DNA of 64,000 bases, from the NCBI RefSeq assembly GCF_004000435.1, contig NZ_RBVZ01000008.1, forward strand, positions 40,630 to 104,629, written 5' to 3'. Under the pieces are notes generated by a model that saw only the letters and a list, made by a program, of their open reading frames with translations, made no database searches and had not been told where the DNA came from. Position 1 is the first letter of the stretch, and each line of letters begins with the position of its first letter. The DNA comes from Alexandriicola marinus (lineage in GTDB: Bacteria; Pseudomonadota; Alphaproteobacteria; Rhodobacterales; Rhodobacteraceae). Positions 8,559-16,243 of the stretch are shown here, one piece after another. Both the position numbers and the translations under genes were made by a program.

Positions 8559-10025
8559 ATGAATTGTCTCGTCCTTCTTGTCGATCCGGTCTTTACGAAC
8601 AGGATCACGCTGCGAAGCGCTCTCGAATCCGCGAACTACAGGGTCCTGTGCGCCGATGGTCCGGCGGATGCGATGGCCCGACTGGGCGAGGCACAGCCCG
8701 ACCTGATCCTTCTTGGTCTTGATGAGGGCTTACCGGCGGTTCTGGAATTCTGCCGCCGGATGACTCGAAGCGGCGTCATCGAATCGCTCAAGTCCACGTT
8801 CGGCCTGAACCACGACGCCCCCGCGAGGCCAATCCCGATCATCGGCCTGGCGAGCACCGATCGCCCTGCCGCGCGCCTTGCCGCGCTCAAGGCCGGTGCG
8901 ACAGAGGTGCTCGACAGGCCGGTTTGCGAGGGGCTGCTTCTGGCGCGTATCCGGTCGATCCTGCGCAATCGCGATGCCCTGGATGATTTCGCGTCGGTCG
9001 AGGAATATTCCGCCGGCTTTGCCGACGCCGACGAGGAGTTTCACGGTCCGAGGCGCATCGTTGTCCTGTCCGCGCGGGAAAGTGTACTCAAACCCGCAAT
9101 CGAGGCCGCGACCGTCGCGATGAACGACCGGGTCGAATTCCTGACACCGGGCGAAGACCTGTCAGAGGATGCCCCACCGGAGCCCGACCTGTTCCTGATC
9201 GATGGTGTCGGTGCCCATCTGTCTCCCGGCGATCTGTTGCGCCTGCTTTCCGATCTTCGCAGCAGGCCATCGGGGCGTCACGCGGCACAGATCGCCATCC
9301 TGCCTGCAGAGGCACCCGATCTGGCCGCCACGGCGCTGGACCTCGGCGCCAATGATGTGGTCAGCCACATGGTCAGCACAGCCGAACTGGCGATCCGCAT
9401 CCGCAATGTCCTGCGCCAGAAGGGCCAGGCCGACCGGATGCGCGACAAGGTCCGAAACGGTCTGCGCGCGGCGATCACCGATCCCCTGACCGGCCTCTAC
9501 AACCGCCGCTATGCCATGGCGCAGCTTGCCCGTTTGGCGGAGCAGGCGGCCATCTCGGGGCGCCGATTTGCGGCAATGGTCCTCGATATCGACCATTTCA
9601 AATCGGTGAACGACCAGTTTGGCCACAGCGCAGGGGACAAGGTCCTGCGCGGCGTCGCCCAGATCCTGCGCGAGCAGGTCGAACCGCGCGGGATCGTCGG
9701 CCGGATCGGGGGCGAGGAATTCCTGATCGCCCTGCCTGACACGACCGAGGCCGAGGCCCAGAGCCTGGCCGACAGCCTGCGGCAGAGAGTGGCCGAGCAG
9801 CCGATCTCTGTCACCCGGACCGCGCCTTTCGGTGACTCCGACCGGGCAGAGGCGATCCTGCGCGCCAATGTGACAGTGACCCTGTCTGTCGGCGTGGCGC
9901 TCGGCGGGGCGGAAGCCTGCTCCGAGGCCGGGATCACGGGCCTTTATGCCCGCGCCGACGCAGCGCTTTACGCGGCCAAGACGGCGGGCCGGAACACCGT
10001 CACGCTCTGCCCCTCGGCCGCCTGA
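8559..10025 (+). CDS. pleD: PleD-like diguanylate cyclase with degenerate receiver
   Basis: 488 residues in the REC-REC-GGEEF order of PleD. The C-terminal cyclase domain appears intact: DPLTGLYNRRY (308-318), VLDIDHFKSVND (341-352) and GGEEF (384-388); it should make c-di-GMP from two GTP. The first receiver is odd: the acidic pair is reduced to LLVDP, and the usual phosphoacceptor in PDLILLD is Gly53; the conserved Lys is Arg120. The second receiver-like domain (about 165-288) keeps an Asp at 215. The usual RxxD inhibitory site before GGEEF is absent (Glu375 and Gly378 at those positions). Start ATG follows AAGGGA with good spacing. Confidence 0.88.
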   Translation: MNCLVLLVDPVFTNRITLRSALESANYRVLCADGPADAMARLGEAQPDLILLGLDEGLPAVLEFCRRMTRSGVIESLKSTFGLNHDAPARPIPIIGLASTDRPAARLAALKAGATEVLDRPVCEGLLLARIRSILRNRDALDDFASVEEYSAGFADADEEFHGPRRIVVLSARESVLKPAIEAATVAMNDRVEFLTPGEDLSEDAPPEPDLFLIDGVGAHLSPGDLLRLLSDLRSRPSGRHAAQIAILPAEAPDLAATALDLGANDVVSHMVSTAELAIRIRNVLRQKGQADRMRDKVRNGLRAAITDPLTGLYNRRYAMAQLARLAEQAAISGRRFAAMVLDIDHFKSVNDQFGHSAGDKVLRGVAQILREQVEPRGIVGRIGGEEFLIALPDTTEAEAQSLADSLRQRVAEQPISVTRTAPFGDSDRAEAILRANVTVTLSVGVALGGAEACSEAGITGLYARADAALYAAKTAGRNTVTLCPSAA

Positions 10026-10052
10026 CAGGTGGCGGCGCCGGGGCCCGCAATT

Positions 10053-10559
10053 CTAGCCGTCGGTCCGGTCCGTCCGGTCATCCTCGCGCGACCCTCTGCG
10101 GCTTTGCTCTTCGAGACGGTCGGCGAGGGCGCGCCGGTCCTCGGGCGACATCTCGGAGATCCGCGCGATGATCGCCGCCTGCCCGTCCTCCTGAAATGAA
10201 AGCGCCATGTCGCGAATGCGGTCGAGCGTTTCGGCGAAGGCGCCCGCGTCAAAATCATCGGCGCGCAGCAGGATCAGCAGATCCTCGCTTCGGCCGCGGA
10301 TTTCGCGGAACCCGGGCCGCTGACCCTCCCCTCGCGCGCGCATCTCTTCGATGACGGCACGGCGATCCTCCGGGGTAAGCGCGCGGCTCAGAGGGCCAGG
10401 CGTCAGGTCCACCGACCGGGGCGGCCCGCCATCCGTCCGCCATTTGTAGGCGGACCCGATGGCAAGGCCCGCCACCGCGAGGTTCACGCCCAGCGACACG
10501 ACCAGCACGATCCTAAGCCAGCGCGGCGTGCCGCCCGGGGCTTGCTTGGCATCGGCCAT
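10053..10559 (-). CDS. Periplasmic heavy-metal sensor-like protein (CnrR/CpxP-like)
   Basis: 168 residues: one N-terminal membrane anchor (about 14-36, IVLVVSLGVNLAVAGLAIG) and a helical, charged periplasmic domain with LTPEDRRAVIEEMR and MSPEDRRALADRL repeats, like the LTxxQ/heavy-metal-sensor family (CnrX, ZraP, CpxP). Such proteins sense metals or envelope stress. The ATG directly abuts the TAG of the upstream gene (TAGATG), showing operon membership with the sigma factor and its probable anti-sigma. Confidence 0.7.
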   Translation of the reverse strand: MADAKQAPGGTPRWLRIVLVVSLGVNLAVAGLAIGSAYKWRTDGGPPRSVDLTPGPLSRALTPEDRRAVIEEMRARGEGQRPGFREIRGRSEDLLILLRADDFDAGAFAETLDRIRDMALSFQEDGQAAIIARISEMSPEDRRALADRLEEQSRRGSREDDRTDRTDG

Positions 10560-10913
10560 CTATCCCTCCATCCCGAGGCTGTCGCCAAGGCCCGTCAGAT
10601 CAACCGCGACCGTGCCGCCCAGCAGCCCGGCCACCGCGTCATCGACCAGATCGGGCGGGGCGAGGCCGATCCACAGCCCGACGACACCGGCCGCGACCAA
10701 ACCTCCCATGGCGGGCCATCCCCCCATCAGATCGAGCACGCCGCGCCAGCCCGTCGCGGCAATGGCGCCCGCCACCGGCTCGGGTCGGGGGACAAGCCTG
10801 TCGGCATCCTCGACCAGACGCGCCATCAACACCGCATCGATCGGCGCGACAGGATGCTGCGCCACATCCTCGAGAAGGGCGTCAATCAGGCTCTGGTCGG
10901 TTTCATCAGTCAT
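10560..10913 (-). CDS. Small membrane protein, probable anti-sigma factor
   Basis: 117 residues: a soluble N-terminal half (MTDETDQSLIDALLEDVAQH...) and one central hydrophobic segment (GLVAAGVVGLWIGLAP). Position directly after and overlapping the sigma-factor gene is typical of an anti-sigma factor, although no zinc anti-sigma HxxxCxxC motif is present. ATG at 10913 is preferred to ATG at 10919 because GGGA lies seven bases before it. Homologues are, to my memory, sometimes misnamed as dihydroorotate dehydrogenase; nothing in the sequence supports that. Confidence 0.65.
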   Translation of the reverse strand: MTDETDQSLIDALLEDVAQHPVAPIDAVLMARLVEDADRLVPRPEPVAGAIAATGWRGVLDLMGGWPAMGGLVAAGVVGLWIGLAPPDLVDDAVAGLLGGTVAVDLTGLGDSLGMEG

Positions 10914-11508
10914 CTTCATATCCCAGTTCCGCCTTCCGGTGAGCGAGGAGCGCCGCAAGGGCCCGTTTCCCGCGGGCCGTCAGACTTTCGACCGCCTCGA
11001 CAGTGATGTCCATGATCTCGGCGATCTCCGGATTGCCCAACCCCTCGAGATGCCGCAGCGCCACGGCCTGCGCCTGTCGCTCCGGCAATTCGGCCAGCGC
11101 CGCAGCCAGAGCCGTCATCCGGGCCGACCCCATCATCGTGTCGGATACGCCGGGCCGGTCGTCCTCGGGTTCGGCCACGGTGTCGATCGGCACGGCCCTT
11201 GCTCTGCGGCGCAGGCGATCCGTGCACAGATTGGCGGTCACCCGATAAAGCCACGTCGTGACACGCGCCTCACCCTGCCGCCAGTCGGGCGCGAGTTTCC
11301 ACAACCGGATCAACGCCTCCTGCGTGACATCCTCCGCCTCGGCGCGATCGCCCAGCATCCGGACCGCCTGTGCCAGAATCCGTGGCGCAAGCCGCAGGGT
11401 CAGGTCACGCCCCGCATCGGGATCGCCATTGGCATAGGCGACAAGAAGGGCTCCCTCCTCGTCGCCTTGTGCCGTTTCTGCGGCGTCGTGTTGGGCAGGC
11501 ATCGTCAT
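10906..11508 (-). CDS. RNA polymerase sigma-70 family (ECF) factor
   Basis: 200 residues with sigma region 2 (LAPRILAQAVRMLGDRAEAEDVTQEALIRLWK and a WLYRVTANLCTDRLRR stretch) and region 4 (LPERQAQAVALRHLEG, then an HTH IAEIMDITVEAVESLTARG), lacking regions 1 and 3: an ECF sigma factor. The frame is open to 11742, but ATG 11508 has AGGAAGG six bases upstream and starts just before the conserved region. Its 3' end overlaps the probable anti-sigma gene. Together with the EF-hand gene upstream and the CnrR/CpxP-like gene downstream it suggests an envelope calcium/metal stress regulon. Confidence 0.9.
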   Translation of the reverse strand: MTMPAQHDAAETAQGDEEGALLVAYANGDPDAGRDLTLRLAPRILAQAVRMLGDRAEAEDVTQEALIRLWKLAPDWRQGEARVTTWLYRVTANLCTDRLRRRARAVPIDTVAEPEDDRPGVSDTMMGSARMTALAAALAELPERQAQAVALRHLEGLGNPEIAEIMDITVEAVESLTARGKRALAALLAHRKAELGYEDD

Positions 11509-11552
11509 GGCCTGCCTTCCTAGCCGCGGGGCCCTGCCCCGTCCATCGGCAA

Positions 11553-11573
11553 GGGCGGACCAGCGGTCCGCCC
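11553..11573 (-). terminator. Strong hairpin between EF-hand and sigma genes
   Basis: GGGCGGACC-AGC-GGTCCGCCC, a perfect 9-bp stem with a 3-base loop, lies in the 76-bp gap between the EF-hand stop (11585) and the sigma start (11508). No T-run follows on the minus strand, so it may be an attenuator or RNA processing/stability element separating the abundant EF-hand message from the regulators, rather than a full terminator. Confidence 0.5.
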
Positions 11574-11584
11574 AGCCCCTGCCA

Positions 11585-12118
11585 TCAGCCGCGGTCGCGA
11601 GGGCCATGCCGATCCCCGTTCTTGCCACCGCCGTGACGACGGCCACCGTGATCCGAGCGCGCGGTGTCGAATTCCTCCGCGCTGACCGACCCGTCGCCAT
11701 CGGCATCGAACCGCGCCATGAACCGGCCCGCATCCGGGCCACGATCGGCCATCTCGGCGGGTTGGATCAGACCGTCGCCATTTTCGTCGAACCGTTCGAT
11801 CATCCCGGTGATCCGGTCTGCCAGGCTGGCCGCCATCCGGGCCTCGGCTTGTGCAGTCAGTTCATCTGCCGACAGCGCGCCGTCGCCGTCCAGATCGGCC
11901 TCGGCGAACCGGGCCTCCGCGGCACCGGCAAGTTCGGCCTCGGTGACTATCCCGTCGCCGTCAAGATCGAGCGTCTCGAACGCCATCATCCCGCCGCGGC
12001 CCTGTGTGCCATCCGGGCCGTTGCCCTGCGCCGCGACACCGGTAACGGCAAAGCCCACCGCAATCGCCGCGACCAGCGCGCCCGTCTTGATCATGCCATG
12101 TGACATCGTGTTCTCCAC
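11585..12118 (-). CDS. Secreted EF-hand calcium-binding protein
   Basis: 177 residues with a signal peptide (about 1-30, ending GVAAQG) and four EF-hand loops: DLDGDGIVTEAE, DLDGDGALSADE, DENGDGLIQPAE and DADGDGSVSAEE, in two pairs. All four have acidic residues at positions 1, 3, 5 and 12, so they should bind Ca2+. The tail is His/Gly/Arg-rich. It is the promoter-proximal member of the sigma operon. A shorter start (MSHGMIKTG) is possible. Role is likely periplasmic calcium binding or sensing; partner unknown. Confidence 0.85.
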   Translation of the reverse strand: MENTMSHGMIKTGALVAAIAVGFAVTGVAAQGNGPDGTQGRGGMMAFETLDLDGDGIVTEAELAGAAEARFAEADLDGDGALSADELTAQAEARMAASLADRITGMIERFDENGDGLIQPAEMADRGPDAGRFMARFDADGDGSVSAEEFDTARSDHGGRRHGGGKNGDRHGPRDRG

Positions 12119-12297
12119 TTTCTTCAGCCTCGTTTTCCCCGGCCTTATCGCCGAAATCCCGAGTGATACGCCGGGCCCGGAGCGTTCCGTCGCGCGCGGG
12201 CAAAAATTATCCGGCCCGCGTCATGGCGCCGCAAAGAACAGGATCGGGGTTTTCTTTTCACGGAACGAGGCAGAGAAAGGCGCCGAAAGAGGTTTCC

Positions 12298-12717
12298 ATG
12301 TCCGAACAATCGCTCGAATCCCCCCTCGCTTCCGATACCGGCACCGACGAGGACGACCGTCCGACCAAACCCGCGATCCTGCGTGGGTTTCGCCGGCGCT
12401 GCCCGAATTGCGGACGGGGACATATCTTCGACGGCTATCTCAAGGTGCGCGATCAATGCCCGTCCTGCCGCGAAGATCTCTCGCATCATCGGGCCGATGA
12501 CGGCCCGGCCTACCTCACGATCCTCGTGGTGGGGCACCTGATGGCACCGCTGATCCACATCGCGTTCACCCGGTTCCGGCCTGAACCGCTGGTTCTGGCC
12601 ACGATCTTTACCATTGGCTGCGTGGCGTTGTCGCTTTACCTTCTGCCCAGGCTGAAAGGCGTGGTCGTGGCGTTCCAATGGGCGCGGCGGATGCACGGTT
12701 TCGGCCAGACAGGCTGA
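12298..12717 (+). CDS. DUF983 family membrane protein
   Basis: 139 residues. Two CxxC pairs (CPNC and CPSC) in an N-terminal zinc-ribbon-like segment, RRCPNCGRGHIFDGYL..., are followed by two membrane helices (YLTILVVGHLMAPLIHIAF and LATIFTIGCVALSLYLLP). This is the alphaproteobacterial DUF983 pattern, of unknown function. The frame is open upstream, but ATG 12298 is where conservation begins. A Nudix hydrolase gene follows 25 bases later on the same strand. Confidence 0.82.
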   Translation: MSEQSLESPLASDTGTDEDDRPTKPAILRGFRRRCPNCGRGHIFDGYLKVRDQCPSCREDLSHHRADDGPAYLTILVVGHLMAPLIHIAFTRFRPEPLVLATIFTIGCVALSLYLLPRLKGVVVAFQWARRMHGFGQTG

Positions 12718-12742
12718 TAACCGGGCGGGAGCCCAGCGCCCC

Positions 12743-13432
12743 ATGACAGACAAGAGCCAGTTGCGCGACGCCGCCACCATCGTGCTGATGCGCGATGAGG
12801 ACACGCGGCCACGCATCCTGATGGGTCAGCGCGGCGCGGGTGCTGCGTTTTTGCCCAACAAGTTCGTCTTTCCCGGCGGCGCGGTCGATGCGGTGGACGG
12901 AACGATCCCGCTGGCCAGACCGCTGAGGCCAGACACCCATGCCGCGCTTGGCCGTGAAAGCGGTTGCACGCCCGAGGCCCTTGCCGCCGCGGCCCTGCGC
13001 GAATTGTGGGAAGAGACCGGCCTGATCCTTGGCGATCCGCACGGCTGGGCGGAGCCGCCGCCCCGCGGCTGGCGCGGATTCGCGGCGGCGGGCTTTGCGC
13101 CCAGCGGGGCCGAACTGACCTATATCTTTCGCGCCGTGACGCCGTTGGGCCGGCCGCGCCGGTTCGACGCGCGGTTCTTTCTCGCCCGCGCTGAAGCGCT
13201 GGCCACCGATCCCGACGATTTCTCGCGGGCCGAGGACGAGTTGAACCATTTGCAGTGGATACCCCTCGATACGGCGCGCGACTTTGATCTGCCCTTCATC
13301 ACCGAGGTGGTCCTGGCCGAATTGTCGGGTCGCATCGCGGGCACGACGCCGCCTGATGACGTGCCGTTCTTTCGCAACGATGACGAGGCGCACCTGGTCA
13401 CGCGGCTTGGCGGGCGCAGGCCGCTCGACTAG
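12743..13432 (+). CDS. NUDIX hydrolase
   Basis: 229 residues, with a Nudix box split by an insertion: FPGGAVD near residue 47 and RELWEETG near residue 90, giving the catalytic glutamates. Members cleave nucleoside diphosphates linked to a moiety X, such as CoA, NADH or damaged nucleotides; the insertion resembles the subgroup related to mammalian NUDT19 (CoA diphosphatase type). Substrate is not determined. Its TAG stop shares CTAG with the convergent DMT transporter gene. Confidence 0.85.
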   Translation: MTDKSQLRDAATIVLMRDEDTRPRILMGQRGAGAAFLPNKFVFPGGAVDAVDGTIPLARPLRPDTHAALGRESGCTPEALAAAALRELWEETGLILGDPHGWAEPPPRGWRGFAAAGFAPSGAELTYIFRAVTPLGRPRRFDARFFLARAEALATDPDDFSRAEDELNHLQWIPLDTARDFDLPFITEVVLAELSGRIAGTTPPDDVPFFRNDDEAHLVTRLGGRRPLD

Positions 13433-14331
13433 GTCACGAGAACGAGGCCCAGAACGCTTGCCGACAGCAGGACGAGTCCCTGCCCTTCGCGCCATGTCAT
13501 CCGCTCGCGGAAGAACAGGATCGAAACAGCCATCGACAGGATCAACTCGACCTGCCCCAGCGCATTGACATAGGCCACCGTCTGAAGCGTGAAGGCCGTG
13601 AACCAGCAGACCGATCCGATCATGCTTGTGATCCCGACAAGGCCCGCGACGCGCCATGCCGCGAACACGCGGCCGATTTCGCCACGCTCGCGCCAGAGCA
13701 ACCAGGCCCCCAGCGCCAGTGTCTGGAACAGGGTGACACAGGCCAGCGTGACCACCGCCCGCAAGAGCGTATCGCCCGAGGCCAGCGAGAGGGATGCACC
13801 CCGATAGCCCACCCCCGACATCGCGAACAACAGGCCCGAGGCCAGGCCAAGACCTGCCGCCCGGTTGAAGATGCGCCGCGACCAGCGGCCCGAGCCACCC
13901 GGCGGATCCGACAGCAGCAGAACACCGGCAAAGCCCACGAGGATGGCGATCAGCGCAGCGAGGGACACGCCCTCGCCCAACACGATCAGCCCGACCAGCA
14001 CGCTCATCAGGACCTCGGTCTTCTTGAAGGTCATGCCGACGGCGAAATTGCGGTGCGAAAACAGGGCGACGACGCACATCGTGGCAAGGATCTGCGTGGT
14101 TCCGCCGACAAGGGCGTAGGCCCAGAACGCAGGCGGGACCGACGGCAGCGCCTGTCCGCTTGTCCACGCATGACCCGCGAGCAGGATCAGAACAAGCGGC
14201 GCGGAATAGACAAAGCGGGCGAATGTCGCCCCGCCGGTGGACAGGCCCGTCACCTTCAGCCGCTTTTGCAGCGCAAAGCGGGCAGTCTGCGCCACGACGG
14301 CGCCTAGGGTGACGTAGATCCAGGCATCCAT
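13429..14331 (-). CDS. EamA-domain DMT-family transporter
   Basis: 300 residues with ten hydrophobic segments arranged as two EamA repeats, the drug/metabolite exporter pattern. First repeat starts WIYVTLGAVVAQTARFALQK; each half ends with a VLGEGVSLAALIAILVGFAGV-like helix pair. Likely inner-membrane efflux of a small metabolite; substrate unknown. Convergent with the Nudix gene; its start is 41 bases past the stop of the upstream desaturase gene, so the two may be cotranscribed. Confidence 0.82.
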   Translation of the reverse strand: MDAWIYVTLGAVVAQTARFALQKRLKVTGLSTGGATFARFVYSAPLVLILLAGHAWTSGQALPSVPPAFWAYALVGGTTQILATMCVVALFSHRNFAVGMTFKKTEVLMSVLVGLIVLGEGVSLAALIAILVGFAGVLLLSDPPGGSGRWSRRIFNRAAGLGLASGLLFAMSGVGYRGASLSLASGDTLLRAVVTLACVTLFQTLALGAWLLWRERGEIGRVFAAWRVAGLVGITSMIGSVCWFTAFTLQTVAYVNALGQVELILSMAVSILFFRERMTWREGQGLVLLSASVLGLVLVT

Positions 14332-14371
14332 GCGATCTCATCGCAGGAGCCGGGCGGAGTTTCCAGCCCGC

Positions 14372-15268
14372 TCAGTCCGGCCGAGCTGGCCAGAGCGGAT
14401 GGGCGACCGGATCCTTCGCGCGGAGCAGATAGCGCGCAAAGACATCCCGGTAGGAACGAAACAGGTATCCGCCGTTGCGCGATAGATAGGTCTCGCGCCG
14501 CGCAGAATAGAGCGCGGGAAGCTCGTACCATGGCACGGTCGGATGCATGTGGTGCACGAAATGCAGATTGTTGTTCAGAAACAAAAGCGAAAGCGGCCCC
14601 CGATCCTCCACCACGGCCGTCCGCCCCGGAACCAGCGCATGCGCCTGATGTTCCAGAAACGTGCGTATCTTGATCAGCCCGAGCCCAAGCCACAGCGCCG
14701 CCAGATAGGCCCAACCCGAGATCGGCGCCACCCCGACCAGCCACACGACCGCAAGAGCCGAGGGCAAATGGGGGAGCCAGCCGCGCAAGACCCGGCTGTC
14801 GCCCGCCCGGATCGCCCTCAGGTCCGAGGTCAGAAAGGCGACCGTTCCCAGAACCGGGCCAAGAACGATACGCCCCAGAAGCGTGTTGTTGAGGCGCAGG
14901 ATCACCCGCGCCCCCCCAGGCAGCCGAGCCCAGACCGAAGGGTCGAGGTAATTGGATTCCGGATCGTCATAGGGATCGGTCAGCCGCGCATCATAGTGAT
15001 GATCGAGATGGGTGTCGCGAAACCGGCCAAAGGGAACGATCACCGTCAGCGCCGGCCAGACCAGAGCCTCGTTCAGCCACCGCCACCGGGTCGGATGGCC
15101 ATGGATCACCTCGTGGGTCAGCGAGGAATGGAGCGCGATCGACACCGCGGCAAGCCCGATCCGCACGATCACGGGCACAGGCGCAAACAGCGCGGCAAGC
15201 CAGATCAGATAGCACAGGCCGATCATCGCCAGCGTCGGCCATTCGACCTGACGCACAGGATTAGGCAT
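14372..15268 (-). CDS. Membrane fatty acid desaturase
   Basis: 298 residues with the three histidine boxes of membrane di-iron desaturases: HEVIHGH near residue 53, HLDHH near 90 and HFVHH near 240, and four or more membrane helices. It would introduce a double bond (or a hydroxyl) in a lipid acyl chain using O2. The frame opens at 15313, but ATG 15268 follows AAGGGGATGGG and starts the conserved part. It is divergent from an XRE-type regulator that may control it. Confidence 0.87.
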   Translation of the reverse strand: MPNPVRQVEWPTLAMIGLCYLIWLAALFAPVPVIVRIGLAAVSIALHSSLTHEVIHGHPTRWRWLNEALVWPALTVIVPFGRFRDTHLDHHYDARLTDPYDDPESNYLDPSVWARLPGGARVILRLNNTLLGRIVLGPVLGTVAFLTSDLRAIRAGDSRVLRGWLPHLPSALAVVWLVGVAPISGWAYLAALWLGLGLIKIRTFLEHQAHALVPGRTAVVEDRGPLSLLFLNNNLHFVHHMHPTVPWYELPALYSARRETYLSRNGGYLFRSYRDVFARYLLRAKDPVAHPLWPARPD

Positions 15269-15385
15269 CCCATCCCCTTGACGTTGTTGAATTTTATGAA
15301 TTGACCTCAGCATAGGTCCAACCTGCAGGCAGAGCCATTCCGAGACTTATTAACAACTCCAAACAATGGTGATAATTTCCATCAG

Positions 15386-16243
15386 ATGATGATAAATATC
15401 GACAAACGTGACCGGGCCCGCATATTTCGGGAGCGCCTCGTTCAGGCGATGGAGAGCAGCGGCACCAACCGAAGCGCGCTGGCCCGCGCCGCCGGGGTCG
15501 ATCGCTCCACGATCAGCCAGCTTCTGGGCGACGACGGTGCCCGGCTGCCGAACGCGCAGCTTGTCGCCGCCTTTGCCGCCACGCTGGGCGTATCGGCAGA
15601 CTGGCTTCTCGGGCTGACCGACAGGCCGGAACAGGCCGCCCAGCTGGTGGCCGATGCGCTCACCATGACCGAGGCGCCCCGCGCGCTTGTCGATGAGCAG
15701 ATCTTCGACTGGTATCAGGAGGCCGCCGGATACAAGATCCGGCATGTCCCCGCCCTGCTGCCGGACATGGTCAAGACCGAGGAGGTTCTGCGCTGGGAAT
15801 ACGAGCCATCCCTCGGCAAGACCATCGACCAGGCGATCGGAGCCAGTCAGGACAGGCTCGCGCTGATGCGGGCCGCCCGCTCAGACCACGAGATCGCCCT
15901 GCCGCTATACGAATTGGCCTCCTGCGCGGCTGGCACGGGGTATTATGCGGGCCTGTCGCGTGACGCGCGGCTGCGGCAGATCGATTTCATGGCCGATCTG
16001 CATGACCAGCTTTATCCCACCCTGCGGATATACCTCTTCGACGCACGAAGGCTGTTTTCGGCGCCGGTGACGGTCTTCGGCCCGCTGCTGGCCGTGATCT
16101 ATCTGGGCAGCTCCTATCTTGCCTTCCGCGACGTGGAGCGGGTGCAGGCGATCAGCCAGCATTTCGACCGGTTGGTGCGCGAGGCCTATGTGCCGGCCCA
16201 CGAATTGCCGGCCCACCTCGCGGACCTGCGCCGCGCGATCTAG
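15386..16243 (+). CDS. XRE-family transcriptional regulator with unique C-terminal domain
   Basis: 285 residues. The N-terminal HTH (about 12-70) reads SALARAAGVDRSTISQLL and DWLLGL, a Cro/CI-type DNA-binding domain. Residues about 100-285 form a separate alpha/beta region (WYQEAAGYKIRHVPALLPD..., LYPTLRIYLFDARRLFSAPVTVFG) that looks like a ligand-binding or dimerisation domain and was not recognised. Divergent from the desaturase, with 117 bp between, AT-rich for this genome and with two near-repeats around GGTGATAATTT and GATGATAAAT. Control of the desaturase is an inference. Its stop shares CTAG with the next, convergent gene. Confidence 0.83.
   Translation: MMINIDKRDRARIFRERLVQAMESSGTNRSALARAAGVDRSTISQLLGDDGARLPNAQLVAAFAATLGVSADWLLGLTDRPEQAAQLVADALTMTEAPRALVDEQIFDWYQEAAGYKIRHVPALLPDMVKTEEVLRWEYEPSLGKTIDQAIGASQDRLALMRAARSDHEIALPLYELASCAAGTGYYAGLSRDARLRQIDFMADLHDQLYPTLRIYLFDARRLFSAPVTVFGPLLAVIYLGSSYLAFRDVERVQAISQHFDRLVREAYVPAHELPAHLADLRRAI

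Noticed and set aside
10560..10913. Dihydroorotate dehydrogenase function for the gene after the sigma factor
   Set aside because: No FMN-binding barrel motifs and only 117 residues with one membrane segment; position suggests an anti-sigma factor.
12608..14341. Long open frame of 577 codons on the minus strand
   Set aside because: It covers the DMT transporter in another frame and the Nudix gene antisense; its translation is Arg/Pro/Gly-rich without any family motif, a usual artefact of high GC DNA.
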